This document shows positions 52,712-64,000 of a DNA stretch of 64,000 bases, one piece after another; position 1 is the first letter of the stretch; every line of letters begins with the position of its first letter. The stretch is from Quercus robur (Eukaryota > Streptophyta > Magnoliopsida > Fagales > Fagaceae). The notes under the pieces are model-generated. The model was not told the origin of the DNA. It saw nothing but the letters and a program-made list of their open reading frames with translations, and made no database searches. Location of the stretch: assembly GCF_932294415.1 (NCBI RefSeq), contig NC_065537.1:63812290-63876289 (forward strand). The letters run 5' to 3'. Position numbers and translations under genes: made by a program.

Positions 52712-53534
52712 AGTTGGGGACGTTTTTATTGCTATTTTAAAGAGCAAAATAATGTAAACCAAAGAACAATTATTGGTAGATGTTGTAAATGTGATGGGGC
52801 TGTGTGAATACATGCAAAATTAGACAGAGGCGTTTTTGTGGTATGAATGAAAGTAGACATAATAGAACATCTTCGATCATAGGTATTGAGAGGTGTGGAT
52901 CTTACTCAATGGGTAAATGCAATATTGTTATGACATTTGTGTAACAATATTTGTGTAAGAGGAATGTTGTATACAACTATTAAATCATGTATTTTTAGAC
53001 AACAAACATTTTTGTGGTATGCATAAAAATAGATGTAATATATTTTCACCATAGGTATAGAAAGAGGTGGATCCTAACAATGAAGATATGCAAATGTTTT
53101 ACCAATAGTTACTCACAATATCAGCAGTTTGTAAAACTTTTTATAAAAAAAGTTATATCTCTAGCATTATTCTTATTTGGATATCAAAATAATGTAAAAA
53201 AATTGTACTCATGAGGTGGTTCAAGTTAATAACGGGACTTGTAGAATAAAATTGCGTGCAAAATTTTACTTTACATAATTGGATCAAAGTTATAATAATT
53301 GGATCAAAGTCTAAGATTTACCTATTGGCTTGATTACACATATTGGGTAAATGTAGAGTCATATGTGTCTAGATATATTTAGGATTAGGATTTCAAGCTC
53401 ATAGATCCATTATTCTAAAAAGTGTTATTGAGTTCATACTACGTTTTATAAAAAGTTTTACAAAAAGCCTAAAATAGTTAAGTTTTTGTATATTATTGCT
53501 TGGATATCAAAATAAAGTCAAAAAAATTGTACTC
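52711..53534. repeat. Unclassified 0.8-kb repeat, copy 2
   Basis: This is the partner of 39676-40463 with the same sharp left end. It has a small extra duplication ('aattggatcaaag' twice near 53276 and 53297). It ends at 'ttgtactc' while copy 1 continues with a tandem duplicate. Its left end lies directly against the hAT transposase exon, so it either inserted there or marks a rearrangement breakpoint. Confidence 0.8.
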
Positions 53535-53609
53535 TCGATCACACATGTTTGGCCATTGTTGTTGTTCTAGATCACTATGTACTATGTAGTCACGTTTATC
53601 ATGGTAACC

Positions 53610-53900
53610 TAAGTTGAGTAGAGGCCAAAGTTGCTCTACTGGTTATTACTTCCAAAGCAAAAGGCAGGCTTTTGCGCATTCTTTTTGGAAAGTGATGATT
53701 TCAAAGTTCTAGAACATCCTCAGTCGAGCTCATCCTCTAGATTGGCTAGTTGCTCTTGTAATATTAAGTCATTAAATTTTTACTCTAATCTTTCTCCTTT
53801 TGCTCTCTATCTCAAATCTCAAATCTGTAAAGCTATAAATTCTCTGGTTCATAATTTGCTTAATGTACCATGTTTTGTGGCCATCCGAAAAAAAAAAAAA
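53610..53900 (+). mobile_element. Probable LINE RNase H tail with A run
   Basis: One frame reads GFCAFFLESDDFKVLEHPQS and later NIKSLNFYSNLSPFALYLKS, then a damaged form of the R.AN..AH.LA motif. This pattern fits the end of a plant LINE RNase H domain. A 13-A run follows at 53888-53900. The short sequence aatgtacc(a/t)tgttt occurs just before and just after the run, and may reflect a small local duplication. Confidence 0.5.
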
Positions 53901-53987
53901 CAATGTACCTTGTTTGGTAATCTTTAAGAAACACTAAGAATTTCAAGTTTTCCGTGGTTGTTTGTCTAGTTAGGAGGAAAAGATGGT

Positions 53988-54253
53988 TCCTCCATTCCAA
54001 AATGTTGGTCTTGTTTAAAGAATTCAACTTTTTAAGAAAATATCATTTAATGTATTATTTGTCAGTTAAAATGGCACAAATTACTTTCATTAATTTAAAC
54101 TATAGAGAAAGAATGACATTGATTTTTTAAATAAAGTAAAGGATAAGATACGAATTTTAAATAAAGTAAAGGATAAGATAGGAATGAAAAGAGTGCTTCA
54201 TTTTGAGACATCATAAAATAGAATAGAGGACCAACAATTTAAGACGAATGGAG
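53988..54253. mobile_element. Stowaway-like (Tc1/mariner-type) MITE
   Basis: Left end cctccattccaaaatgttggtctt and right end, in reverse complement, ctccattcgtcttaaattgttggtcct, pair as the CTCC(A/C)TxCGTCCCAAAAT-like ends of Stowaway MITEs. The right end is followed by TA; the left duplication is decayed. Inside, a 30-bp unit 'ataaagtaaaggataagata' plus ten bases is repeated in tandem (54131-54190), which explains the near-identical phrases there. Confidence 0.6.
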
Positions 54254-54254
54254 T

Positions 54255-54876
54255 ATTTACAATTAGTTTAGAACAAAAATACCCACACAGAACTTCAAAG
54301 AGGTTTTAAGGTTCCAAAAATGAGGAAAGGAAAACATAAGAATAAATAAACCGAGCAAAGTGATTGAATCTTTTGTATGAATTTTCTGCAATACCATGTT
54401 GCTGTGTTGCTGCACTAACATAAGAATAAATAAACCGAATAAATAATGATCCATGTTGCTGTGTTTTGAAGGAACTGGAATGAGAAAAGGAAGATGGTAC
54501 CCACAAACTACGTATATGATTCTTGCAACAGATACAAATCCTACATTACCAAACTGAATGCAACTGCCCTGGTTGAAACCCTGAATACATTACACTAATC
54601 TACAGCATTTTCTAGTGAAACCATTTGCAAACTCATCAAATCATGCGAGTCAACAGCAGATAATACATTTATAATGGTGAAAATGCCTCACCAGGGTGAT
54701 TTTTCGTAGAGTTTTTTTATTAAAAAAATTCATGGTATTTAAACATTGAAGATGAAGGCGATTACCGAAAACAACTATTACCTATATTCATTCATTCATT
54801 CATTACCAAAAAAATTTATCGATTGAAAATAAAATAATTGAAAAATTAAATAATAAAATAGTGCTGATATCAAACT
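54255..54876. other. Non-coding sequence with a short direct duplication
   Basis: The phrases 'acataagaataaataaaccga' and 'ccatgttgctgtgtt' each occur twice (near 54333/54418 and 54392/54451). No gene is supported. Confidence 0.5.
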
Positions 54877-54881
54877 CTATA

Positions 54882-55135
54882 GGTCCGTTTGGATAGAGTT
54901 TATTTTTGCTGAAACTGAAAACACTGTAGCAAAATAATTTTTAAATGTGTGAATAGTTTTGTGAGACCCATTTTTAATAAAAAAGTTACTGAAAAGTGAA
55001 ATGTGTGGATCCGTGAACAGTACATTCATATACTGTTCACAGTTAACTTGGTCCTATTATGCAGCTGAAAAAAAAAAAAAAAAAAAAAAAAATCAGAAAA
55101 CGCAGACGCTGGATTCATTCGAATCCAAATGGGCA
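54882..55135. mobile_element. MITE of a 'GTCCGTTTGGAT' type
   Basis: The left end ggtccgtttggat and right end, in reverse complement, tgcccatttggat, form short imperfect inverted repeats. The sequence ctata stands on both sides (54877-54881 and 55136-55140). The body has 'gctgaaactgaaaacactgtagc', 'gtgagacccatttttaa', 'gaacagtacattcatatactgttcac' (a hairpin) and a long A run before 'aacgcagacgctgga'. I recall this pattern as an abundant short transposon in Fagaceae genomes, but superfamily and taxon are from memory. Confidence 0.7.
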
Positions 55136-55140
55136 CTATA

Positions 55141-55818
55141 AAGAATCAAAGCATGTGTTCACTAGATACTAGCGCTAAGATTGAGGCAAAAACAATTAAA
55201 ATGCTAATACACCAATTCTGTTTCTCAGTTTCTACTCAACTCTATAAATATATATATATATATATTATTCTTTTTTTTTATTCCTATATAATTGAAAAAA
55301 GTTCTTTATTCCTATTTTTGTCCTTAGACTATTGAATAAGCACAATTTGCAAAGATTAGGGACAAAAAATCAAAATGAGCTTTTGGTAAGTTAAAAGACA
55401 AATTATATCTTGAAAAATACCATGTTCACAACAAATCTAAAGTGATAAGTTTTTATTTATTACTAGTAGGCCAAAAAGATATTTCAATAGTAGATTTACA
55501 TTAGAACCAATAACATATAAAAGAGAAAAGAGTTACTCTAATGCGTAGCATATAAAAGACTTTAATTAGACACTTTAGGATGGCCTATCAAACTTAATTT
55601 CATACATCATGCAAACCCAGACAGAAGAGAAACCAAGCTGCAGCCTTTAAAGTAAAAATTAATAATAAACATCAAAACCAGATGAATCTGCTAGGTCTGC
55701 ATCAGGACATCTGACAAAATATGAAAATAAGATACTCCCAACTCAGTTTAACATCCTTTAACAAAAACTACATTGAGAACGATAATGTCAAAATTTAAGA
55801 CAAACAAGAAAATGCAGT
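55141..55818. other. Intergenic sequence and probable 3' UTR of eL43
   Basis: No gene is supported. A (TA)n tract lies near 55243-55266. The last 250 bases are likely the 3' UTR of the minus-strand eL43 gene. Confidence 0.5.
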
Positions 55819-58053
<2,235 letters not shown>

Positions 58054-58077
58054 TTTGGTTGGGGCTTAGGAGGAGCT

Positions 58078-58240
58078 GGAAACCCTAGAAGATGAACTCT
58101 CTCTGTTCACGAGCGGCCAAGCTAAGCGTATCGTTTCGTTGATTGCTTTATATATATGTATTTATACTAGAGACACAGAGAGAGAGAGAGAGGCCACTAG
58201 GGTTTGTGTTTTCTCTTTGAGGCCTGTGTTCATGGGCCGG
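58078..58240 (-). promoter_or_regulatory. eL43 promoter elements: telo-boxes, TATA-like and TGGGCC site II
   Basis: Upstream of the minus-strand start are an AAACCCTAG telo-box in the leader (about 58081-58089), a TATA-like tract (about 58146-58165 in the order tataaatacatatatataaag), another telo-box near 58198-58206 (read as aaaccctag on the minus strand) and a TGGGCC site II motif at 58233-58238. The combination of telo-box and site II is typical for plant ribosomal-protein promoters. A GA-repeat lies at 58177-58192. Confidence 0.7.
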
Positions 58241-60347
58241 GTTTGTGAACCCAAAGGCCTATGAGTTCCCAACTTCTCTTTTGGATTTTATTTTAAGACA
58301 AAATTGCAAAATTTTACCATATATAAAGCTTGGGCTAAATTTGATTTTCCTCGCTCAAATATAATATAATTATTAATTCTCATTGTATAATTATAATTTT
58401 TTTTTTATAGAATTTTAGTTGTAGGGTTTAATTTTATAGAAAAATAATAAGTTAATAATTAAGTAATATGTGAACAAGTTTGAACATGTAATTTTATTTG
58501 GTAGTGAAATTGAGTTTGATCTAATTTTGACTCATGTTCGAGAAAAATTAATAAAAAAATCATAAAATTTTAAAATTCAACTTGTTTGCAGCCATATGTT
58601 TTTTCGTATGGATTTTCAACTTTTTTAATTATTTAATGATCGTTTAAACATAACAATTAAAAAATGAGTAATGCTGCATGACATTTTTCATAATATAGTT
58701 GCATTGACAAGTTTTTATTGGTTTTTATCTAAGCCCTCTATCGACATCACTTTATCATCTTTTTTATTTTCTAGGGAAAAAGAGGGGGGGGGGGGGATTC
58801 GCTTGGGTAGTCATTACCCCCCACCCCATGGTACATTGTCACTCGGGCTTTTTGATAAGCTCATGGGTACCACCAATGCATATCAAGACATACAACTACT
58901 CCCATGGGTACCACCAATGCATAGCAAGGCATACCGCTACTTAACCTCATTACCGTGTTTTCTGCATTTTGAAGTTCGAGTCAGTATTCGATACTTGAAC
59001 CCACAATCTTTTGACACTTGATTCAAAGTGATGGATCTTTTCAAGGGTTGTATAACTTACCAACTCAATAATTATGAATTTTTTATGACAATTTCTGTGA
59101 CTCTAAACTTATTGATAAAGAATCTATTTATGGGTCTGTTCGAGGGCTGTATAAATTACCCCTCCATCTTTCATCTTGTCTCTCATGTTGAAAAGCAAAT
59201 TTATTTATGTTTTAATAGGGATTCAATTTCCGGATCTTATGTCAATGGAGTGAGGAGAAAAAAAATCTCCTTATATAAAGAATTCTACAAGCAAATTATA
59301 TGGTTCATATCCTCCTAAGTGTGATATAAATTTTGGAAGATTGTAACATATCCACCGCACAAAATTTTTAAAACTATATTCACTAGATTGTAATGCATGC
59401 ATATACACAAAAACATTCAACAATAGTGATGATGATGTGGTCTTAATTAGGTGAGTAAGGTGATTATCTCAATTTTTAGGTTGAGTATTAAGAATGGATC
59501 GCTTGGTACCAAAATTAAAAAAAAATGAAATTAGATACATAGCATTTTGTTTGAGAAAAAAAAAAAAAAAAAAGGATAGTAGCATAAAATTAGACAAAAA
59601 TTAAAAACTAATTTAAAATCAATTTTTGATTATGATCTTGCGCTGACTTTAATATAATGTATGAACTCTTTTAAAATAAGTGAATTTGATTTTGTTATCC
59701 TATAAATATTGAATATGTATTGAATATCATTATGTTGGTATTTATTTAAATTATTTTTTTGAAAAATATTTATTTCAATTATTATTTATATGATAAAATT
59801 AAATCTTTTTATATCCAAATAAATGAATAAAATTTTAGAAAGCACAAAGCATATCCAATTTCTAGTGCCCACTTCCTTATTTTGCCTAAGGTAAGACTAG
59901 AATATTACTCAAAAAAGAAGAAGAAAAAAGATAAGACTAGAATAGAATATTATACAAATGAAAACAGAATGTGTGCCCACTTTGACCAAGGCCAATCGTA
60001 CATGTGTAAAACTCCTTTATTCACCCGAGTCCAACCTGTTCTATCAATTACATTCCTGATTCCTTTCATTTCCTATATATACTCTCAATACGGTGGCAAA
60101 TAAATTATAAGTGTGTAACAATCCTAGTGTCATTGCACAACTTTCCAGTTTTTATCATTGCACATCGGATTTCTAATAAGAACTGAGGTCCAACCAGGAC
60201 ATGAAGTTCCAAGCTCCTCCAATCAAAGTTCAAAGTTAACTCTGGTAAGTTATAACTTTGTAAGTTGCAAAATTTCTGAGCAGAAAATTTATATAATTAA
60301 CCAAATAAATTAAAATAACTATGATTAATCATCAATTACACCCATGA
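58241..60347. other. Intergenic region between eL43 and the metacaspase
   Basis: No gene is supported. A run of 13 G (58784-58796) is followed by a direct duplication of 'catgggtaccaccaatgcata' (about 58862 and 58903). The last 300 bases include a TATA-like stretch, cctatatatactctc, near 60070, which could serve the metacaspase gene. Confidence 0.5.
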
Positions 60348-63300
60348 TTGGGAGATGATATTAAGTGTAACGGGGATAAGTGTAACACCTCTCACATGGA
60401 ATTCGGTGTGATGCCCTTTGGGCCCAAAATTACCAAGAAATCAAGAACCATGCCAATGCTAGTGAATTGCTCCAATTGTCGCACGCCATTGCAGCTCCCT
60501 GCAGGTGCCACAGTTATTCGATGTGCACTATGCCAAGCTATCACACACATCGTTAATCCTCACAATATGCTGCCTGCTCCTGCTCCTCCTTTTTCAACTT
60601 TGCCCTTATGCAACGTGCCTCCTCCTCCTCCATCGTTGTACAACCACATGCCTCCAGGGCCTCCCCTCAATGCGCATGGGAGAAAGAAGGCGGTGATCGT
60701 GGGGATATTATATAGGTACTCACGGCACGAGCTCAAAGGTTGCATCAATGACGCTAAATGCATGCGATACCTCTTGATCAATAAGTTTCACTTCCCCCAA
60801 GAGTCCATTCTCATGCTTACCGGTATGTATGTGTTTTTGTATCTCTGCAGGCATGTATATATCTATGTATGCATATGTGACTTTTATCATAATGGTATGT
60901 TTCCTCTCTTTTTTATTGTAGTAATTTGTAACATAAGTATGATCATTATGTATGTATGAATGTATGTTAGTAAGGCCTCATCCTTTAGCTTGCTTTTACA
61001 ACCAAAATTTCATGTGTGAGAGTGTGGATATATGTCTAAGCATAACTTAGGTTGATTTGGATTGTACCATGTAAAGCATTATATGTGTTAGTATATTCTC
61101 AATTGAGCTTGCCTCTTGTTCGGAGAAAAGATTTGTGGGATAACTAACTGTATAGTTGATCTAGGATGACTAGTGTGGAAAATAGAAATAAGGAAAAGAA
61201 AAAAATAAATAAATAATTGGTTTTACCAACTAGAATATGTAGGAAACCCTAGACTTCATCACCTAACGGTGTTTGGAGTCACCACTAAGCTTAAAAATTT
61301 ATTTTCTAATTAGAAATTTTGAATTCAAATTGCAATGCTCAAACTTTCTTGGGGCCTTTTTTAAATAGGATTTGAGAGTACCTTCTTCTAAGAGCTAGGC
61401 TAAAACTTGTCCATGTCTCATGTCCAAACGATCATCTCCCGTCATCGTTTTAGCTTAGTTTCTCTTTATCTTGAATTCCTAGTGATCGTAGGACTCTGTC
61501 TTCTAGTCTTGGCATTGGCTGCTGATTAAATGGAAGACATCCTTTTAGAGGCATCATCTTTCTTAAGAAAAAATGAGATTTTCCTGGGTCTTCTTAGGGG
61601 GGGAGAGGGAACTAGTGCTTGCTTATAAATATGATAATTGGGTGGCTTTTAAGACCGGCTTTGCCAATACGGTAAACTTTAGTTTATCATGCCAAAATTA
61701 AATTCAAAATTCAAAAGTGAAATTTAGAAAATATGAAATTTCAAATGAGAAAAAAAAAAATTGAAATAATAAATGTTGAAATAATTTTAAATATGCTCCT
61801 TCCATCAATAGGCCTACAAATAATTGAATAAATCTGTGCGAGGCAATAAAGCTAGATCTGTTGATAAATCCAAACCATCACCATATGTTGGTCTCACTTG
61901 TCATTACTCATTATTACCAAGGTTGCATATCTGCGATTTTTGAAGGATTCCCATGTCATGGTGTTACTTTTCAGGTTGATTTGTGCAATGTTTGTTTTTG
62001 CTTGACTAAGAGGCCTACCAGTAAAAGCAAATACTTTTTTTTTTTTAGAAACAATAAAAGCAAATACTTAATTTAGAAAACAGTTTTATTTCAGTTTTTC
62101 TAAGCAAACCCTGCTTTAAGAAACAGAGGTTTTATAGAACTTTACTAGTTATGGCTGTGGTAATTCTTAAAACATGATAGTGGTAATTATTCTTACCTGA
62201 AATATGAAATGCAGAAGAAGAAATTGACCCATACAGAATTCCAACTAAGTACAACATTAGGATGGCATTAAATTGGCTTGTACAAGGTTGCCAACCAGGA
62301 GATTCTCTGTTGTTTCACTATTCTGGTCGTGGTTCACGACAGAGGAACTCTAGAGGAAATGAAGTCGATGGATACGATGAAACTCTATGTCCTTTGGACT
62401 TCGAAACTCAGGGTATGATTGTTGATGATGATATCAATGCAACAATTGTCAGACCTCTTCCTCTTGGTGTTAAGCTTCATGCAATAATAGATGCTGGTCA
62501 TAGTGGCACGGTACTAGATTTGCCATTCCTTTGCCGGATGAATAGGTTAGTGATATTAAAGGCTTTGATTATTGCATGCCCTTTATTTTACATCGTACAC
62601 ATACATCACCTATTTCATATTTTAAATATGAGTATCAATAATAAAAAGAATATGGACATTGGTCGTGAAATTATGAATATTGTGTGTACGAAGTGTATAT
62701 CAACAATGTAAGGAAAAATTTTCCCTAATATTAAACATGTTTATAGTTTATAAATGTACTATTATGGCCACCTCATTCTTAGCAAGCAACATACATCTCC
62801 CTGGTGGGGTTATTGTGGCTTAAGCATGTAACACACTTTTTCTTTTTTCTTTTTTCTTTTTTGCAGAAATGACAATAAAATTTATTTATTTAGAGTGATT
62901 TGTACAGTGGAAAAGAGAAAATAATTTGTTTTAATTTGAGGAAAAATCAGACCTCCAGTAGACTTTAATTCTTATAAATTCTGGTATGCATTCTTATTAA
63001 CAATAAGAATGAGTACTTATCCAACATATGTAGATGACTAAGATTACAATTAGATAACATCAATTTTGAAGGAGAGCTATCCACATACATGGACACATTA
63101 CACATAATATGTACATATTAAGTTTTTCTTTGTAATTTAATTATATCATTAGCACTAAGTCTGTGCTACCTGAATTTTTTTATTTTTTTATTTTTGTGTA
63201 TCATGGATGATCTAAATATAAATGATAACACTCATATTTTCATCGAGTTTCAGTTTTTTCTTTTTTCAACATAATTTATTGTAAAACATTTCCCCAAATT

Positions 63301-63974
63301 ACTTTGTATTTTAGGTTATGCTTTCTTCTTGGTAATAATAGGGCTGGACAATATATATGGGAGGATCATCGCCCTCGATCAGGTGTATGGAAATTGGAAA
63401 GGAACAAGTGGTGGAGAAGTTATTTCCTTTAGTAGTTGCGAGGATGATCAGACCTCTGCTGAATCATCTGTATGTATTTGTAAATCTAAGCGAACATGAT
63501 CTTTGGAATTGTTTTATAAAACTATACTAGTTATCATAGCTCGAAAGACATGAAGATGATGATAACATACAATATTAATGATTAAAAACATAATTTCACA
63601 ATTTTATCTAATATCGTGTTTTGAAACACACAATTTTAAAGAGAATGTGTACTGACCATGCAATAGCGAGTGTGTAAAACAAGATTTTTCCCATAACAAT
63701 AATAACACTGACACCGGCAACAAGAAGATGTTATATGATGTTTTTATGGAGATTGCAGGCTCTATCAAAGATACCATCGACAGGAGCCATGACTTACTGC
63801 TTCATCCAAGCAATTGAGCGTGGGCATGCAACTACATATGGGAGTGTACTCAATTCCATGCGTACTGCCATTCGATCTACGGGCGGTAATGGCCTTGGTG
63901 TTGGTGGTGGTGTTGTGACATCTCTCCTTAACATGCTTTTAATAGGAGGAAGTGTTGGTGGTGGGCTAAGACAG
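60348..63974 (+). pseudogene. Type I metacaspase-like gene with both catalytic residues replaced; partial at window end
   Basis: Exons: 60348-60822, 62215-62545, 63342-63469 and 63759-63974, continuing beyond the window after a donor at 63975. The protein has an LSD1-type zinc finger (C41, C44, C59, C62: NCSNC...RCALC), a Pro-rich linker and a C14 caspase-like domain. The usual HYSGHGS reads HYSGRGS (residue 197 is Arg, not the catalytic His) and the usual DACHSGT reads DAGHSGT (residue 253 is Gly, not the catalytic Cys). Their spacing of 56 residues equals that in the family. The p20 body is otherwise well kept (DEVDGYDETLCPLDFE-like, GMIVDDDINATIVRPLP). Exon 3 contains a 7-bp duplication (tggaaat-tggaaa) that shifts the frame between SGVWK and GTSGGE; without it the phases fit. 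The gene is likely inactive as a protease and probably a pseudogene. Confidence 0.85.
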
Positions 63975-64000
63975 GTATTTGCTTCCTATATTGTTACTTA

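Noticed and set aside
53014-53214. Small ORF in repeat copy 2
   Set aside because: It is not kept in copy 1 as an open frame with similar sequence, so coding is unlikely.

Overview
The window is nuclear DNA from a eudicot plant, probably a woody one. It is AT-rich with large introns, GT-AG splicing, plant-type gene families (CK2 beta with a long N-terminal extension, a cysteine-rich receptor-like kinase, an LSD1-finger metacaspase) and plant L1-type LINEs with DUF4283 and RNase H domains. A MITE at about 54882-55135 resembles families I associate with Fagaceae, but that is a memory-based hint only.

Layout. 1089-6910: a full-length LINE with both ORFs open, a poly(A) tail and a perfect target-site duplication. 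6922-12300: non-coding, with decayed repeats and a complete non-autonomous hAT transposon (10432-11612). 12655-18026: casein kinase II regulatory subunit beta in five exons on the plus strand. 18720-19330: a decayed reverse-transcriptase fragment of another LINE lineage. 19350-23740: AT-rich, no gene seen. 23760-30074: a second, decayed full-length LINE carrying a solo LTR inside its ORF1. 30090-35100: AT-rich with microsatellites, a Helitron-like end and possible MITEs. 35207-38848: a MORN-repeat membrane protein in three exons. 39676-40463 and 52711-53534: two copies of one unclassified 0.8-kb repeat. 41842-42914: a second hAT-type element. 44081-47939: a CRK receptor kinase that looks like a pseudogene, with a stray copy of its transmembrane exon at 49249-49368. 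49570-50823: exons of an unrecognised host gene, also broken. 51320-53900: a mosaic of LINE, hAT and repeat fragments. 53988-54253 and 54882-55135: MITEs. 55819-58053: ribosomal protein eL43 (L37a) in five exons on the minus strand, with a typical ribosomal-protein promoter. 60348-63974: a type I metacaspase whose two catalytic residues are both replaced and whose third exon holds a frame-breaking 7-bp duplication; its last part lies beyond the window.

The genes do not form a functional cluster. CK2 beta, the MORN protein and eL43 look intact; the CRK, the exon cluster at 49570 and the metacaspase look broken or inactive. Much of the rest is layered transposon history. The best observations are the intact young LINE with its ATGA ORF overlap (shared by the old copy), the solo LTR that splits the old LINE with an exact 5-bp duplication, the hAT element with an exact 8-bp duplication, and the metacaspase that has lost both catalytic residues. 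I did not find a convincing new biological system.
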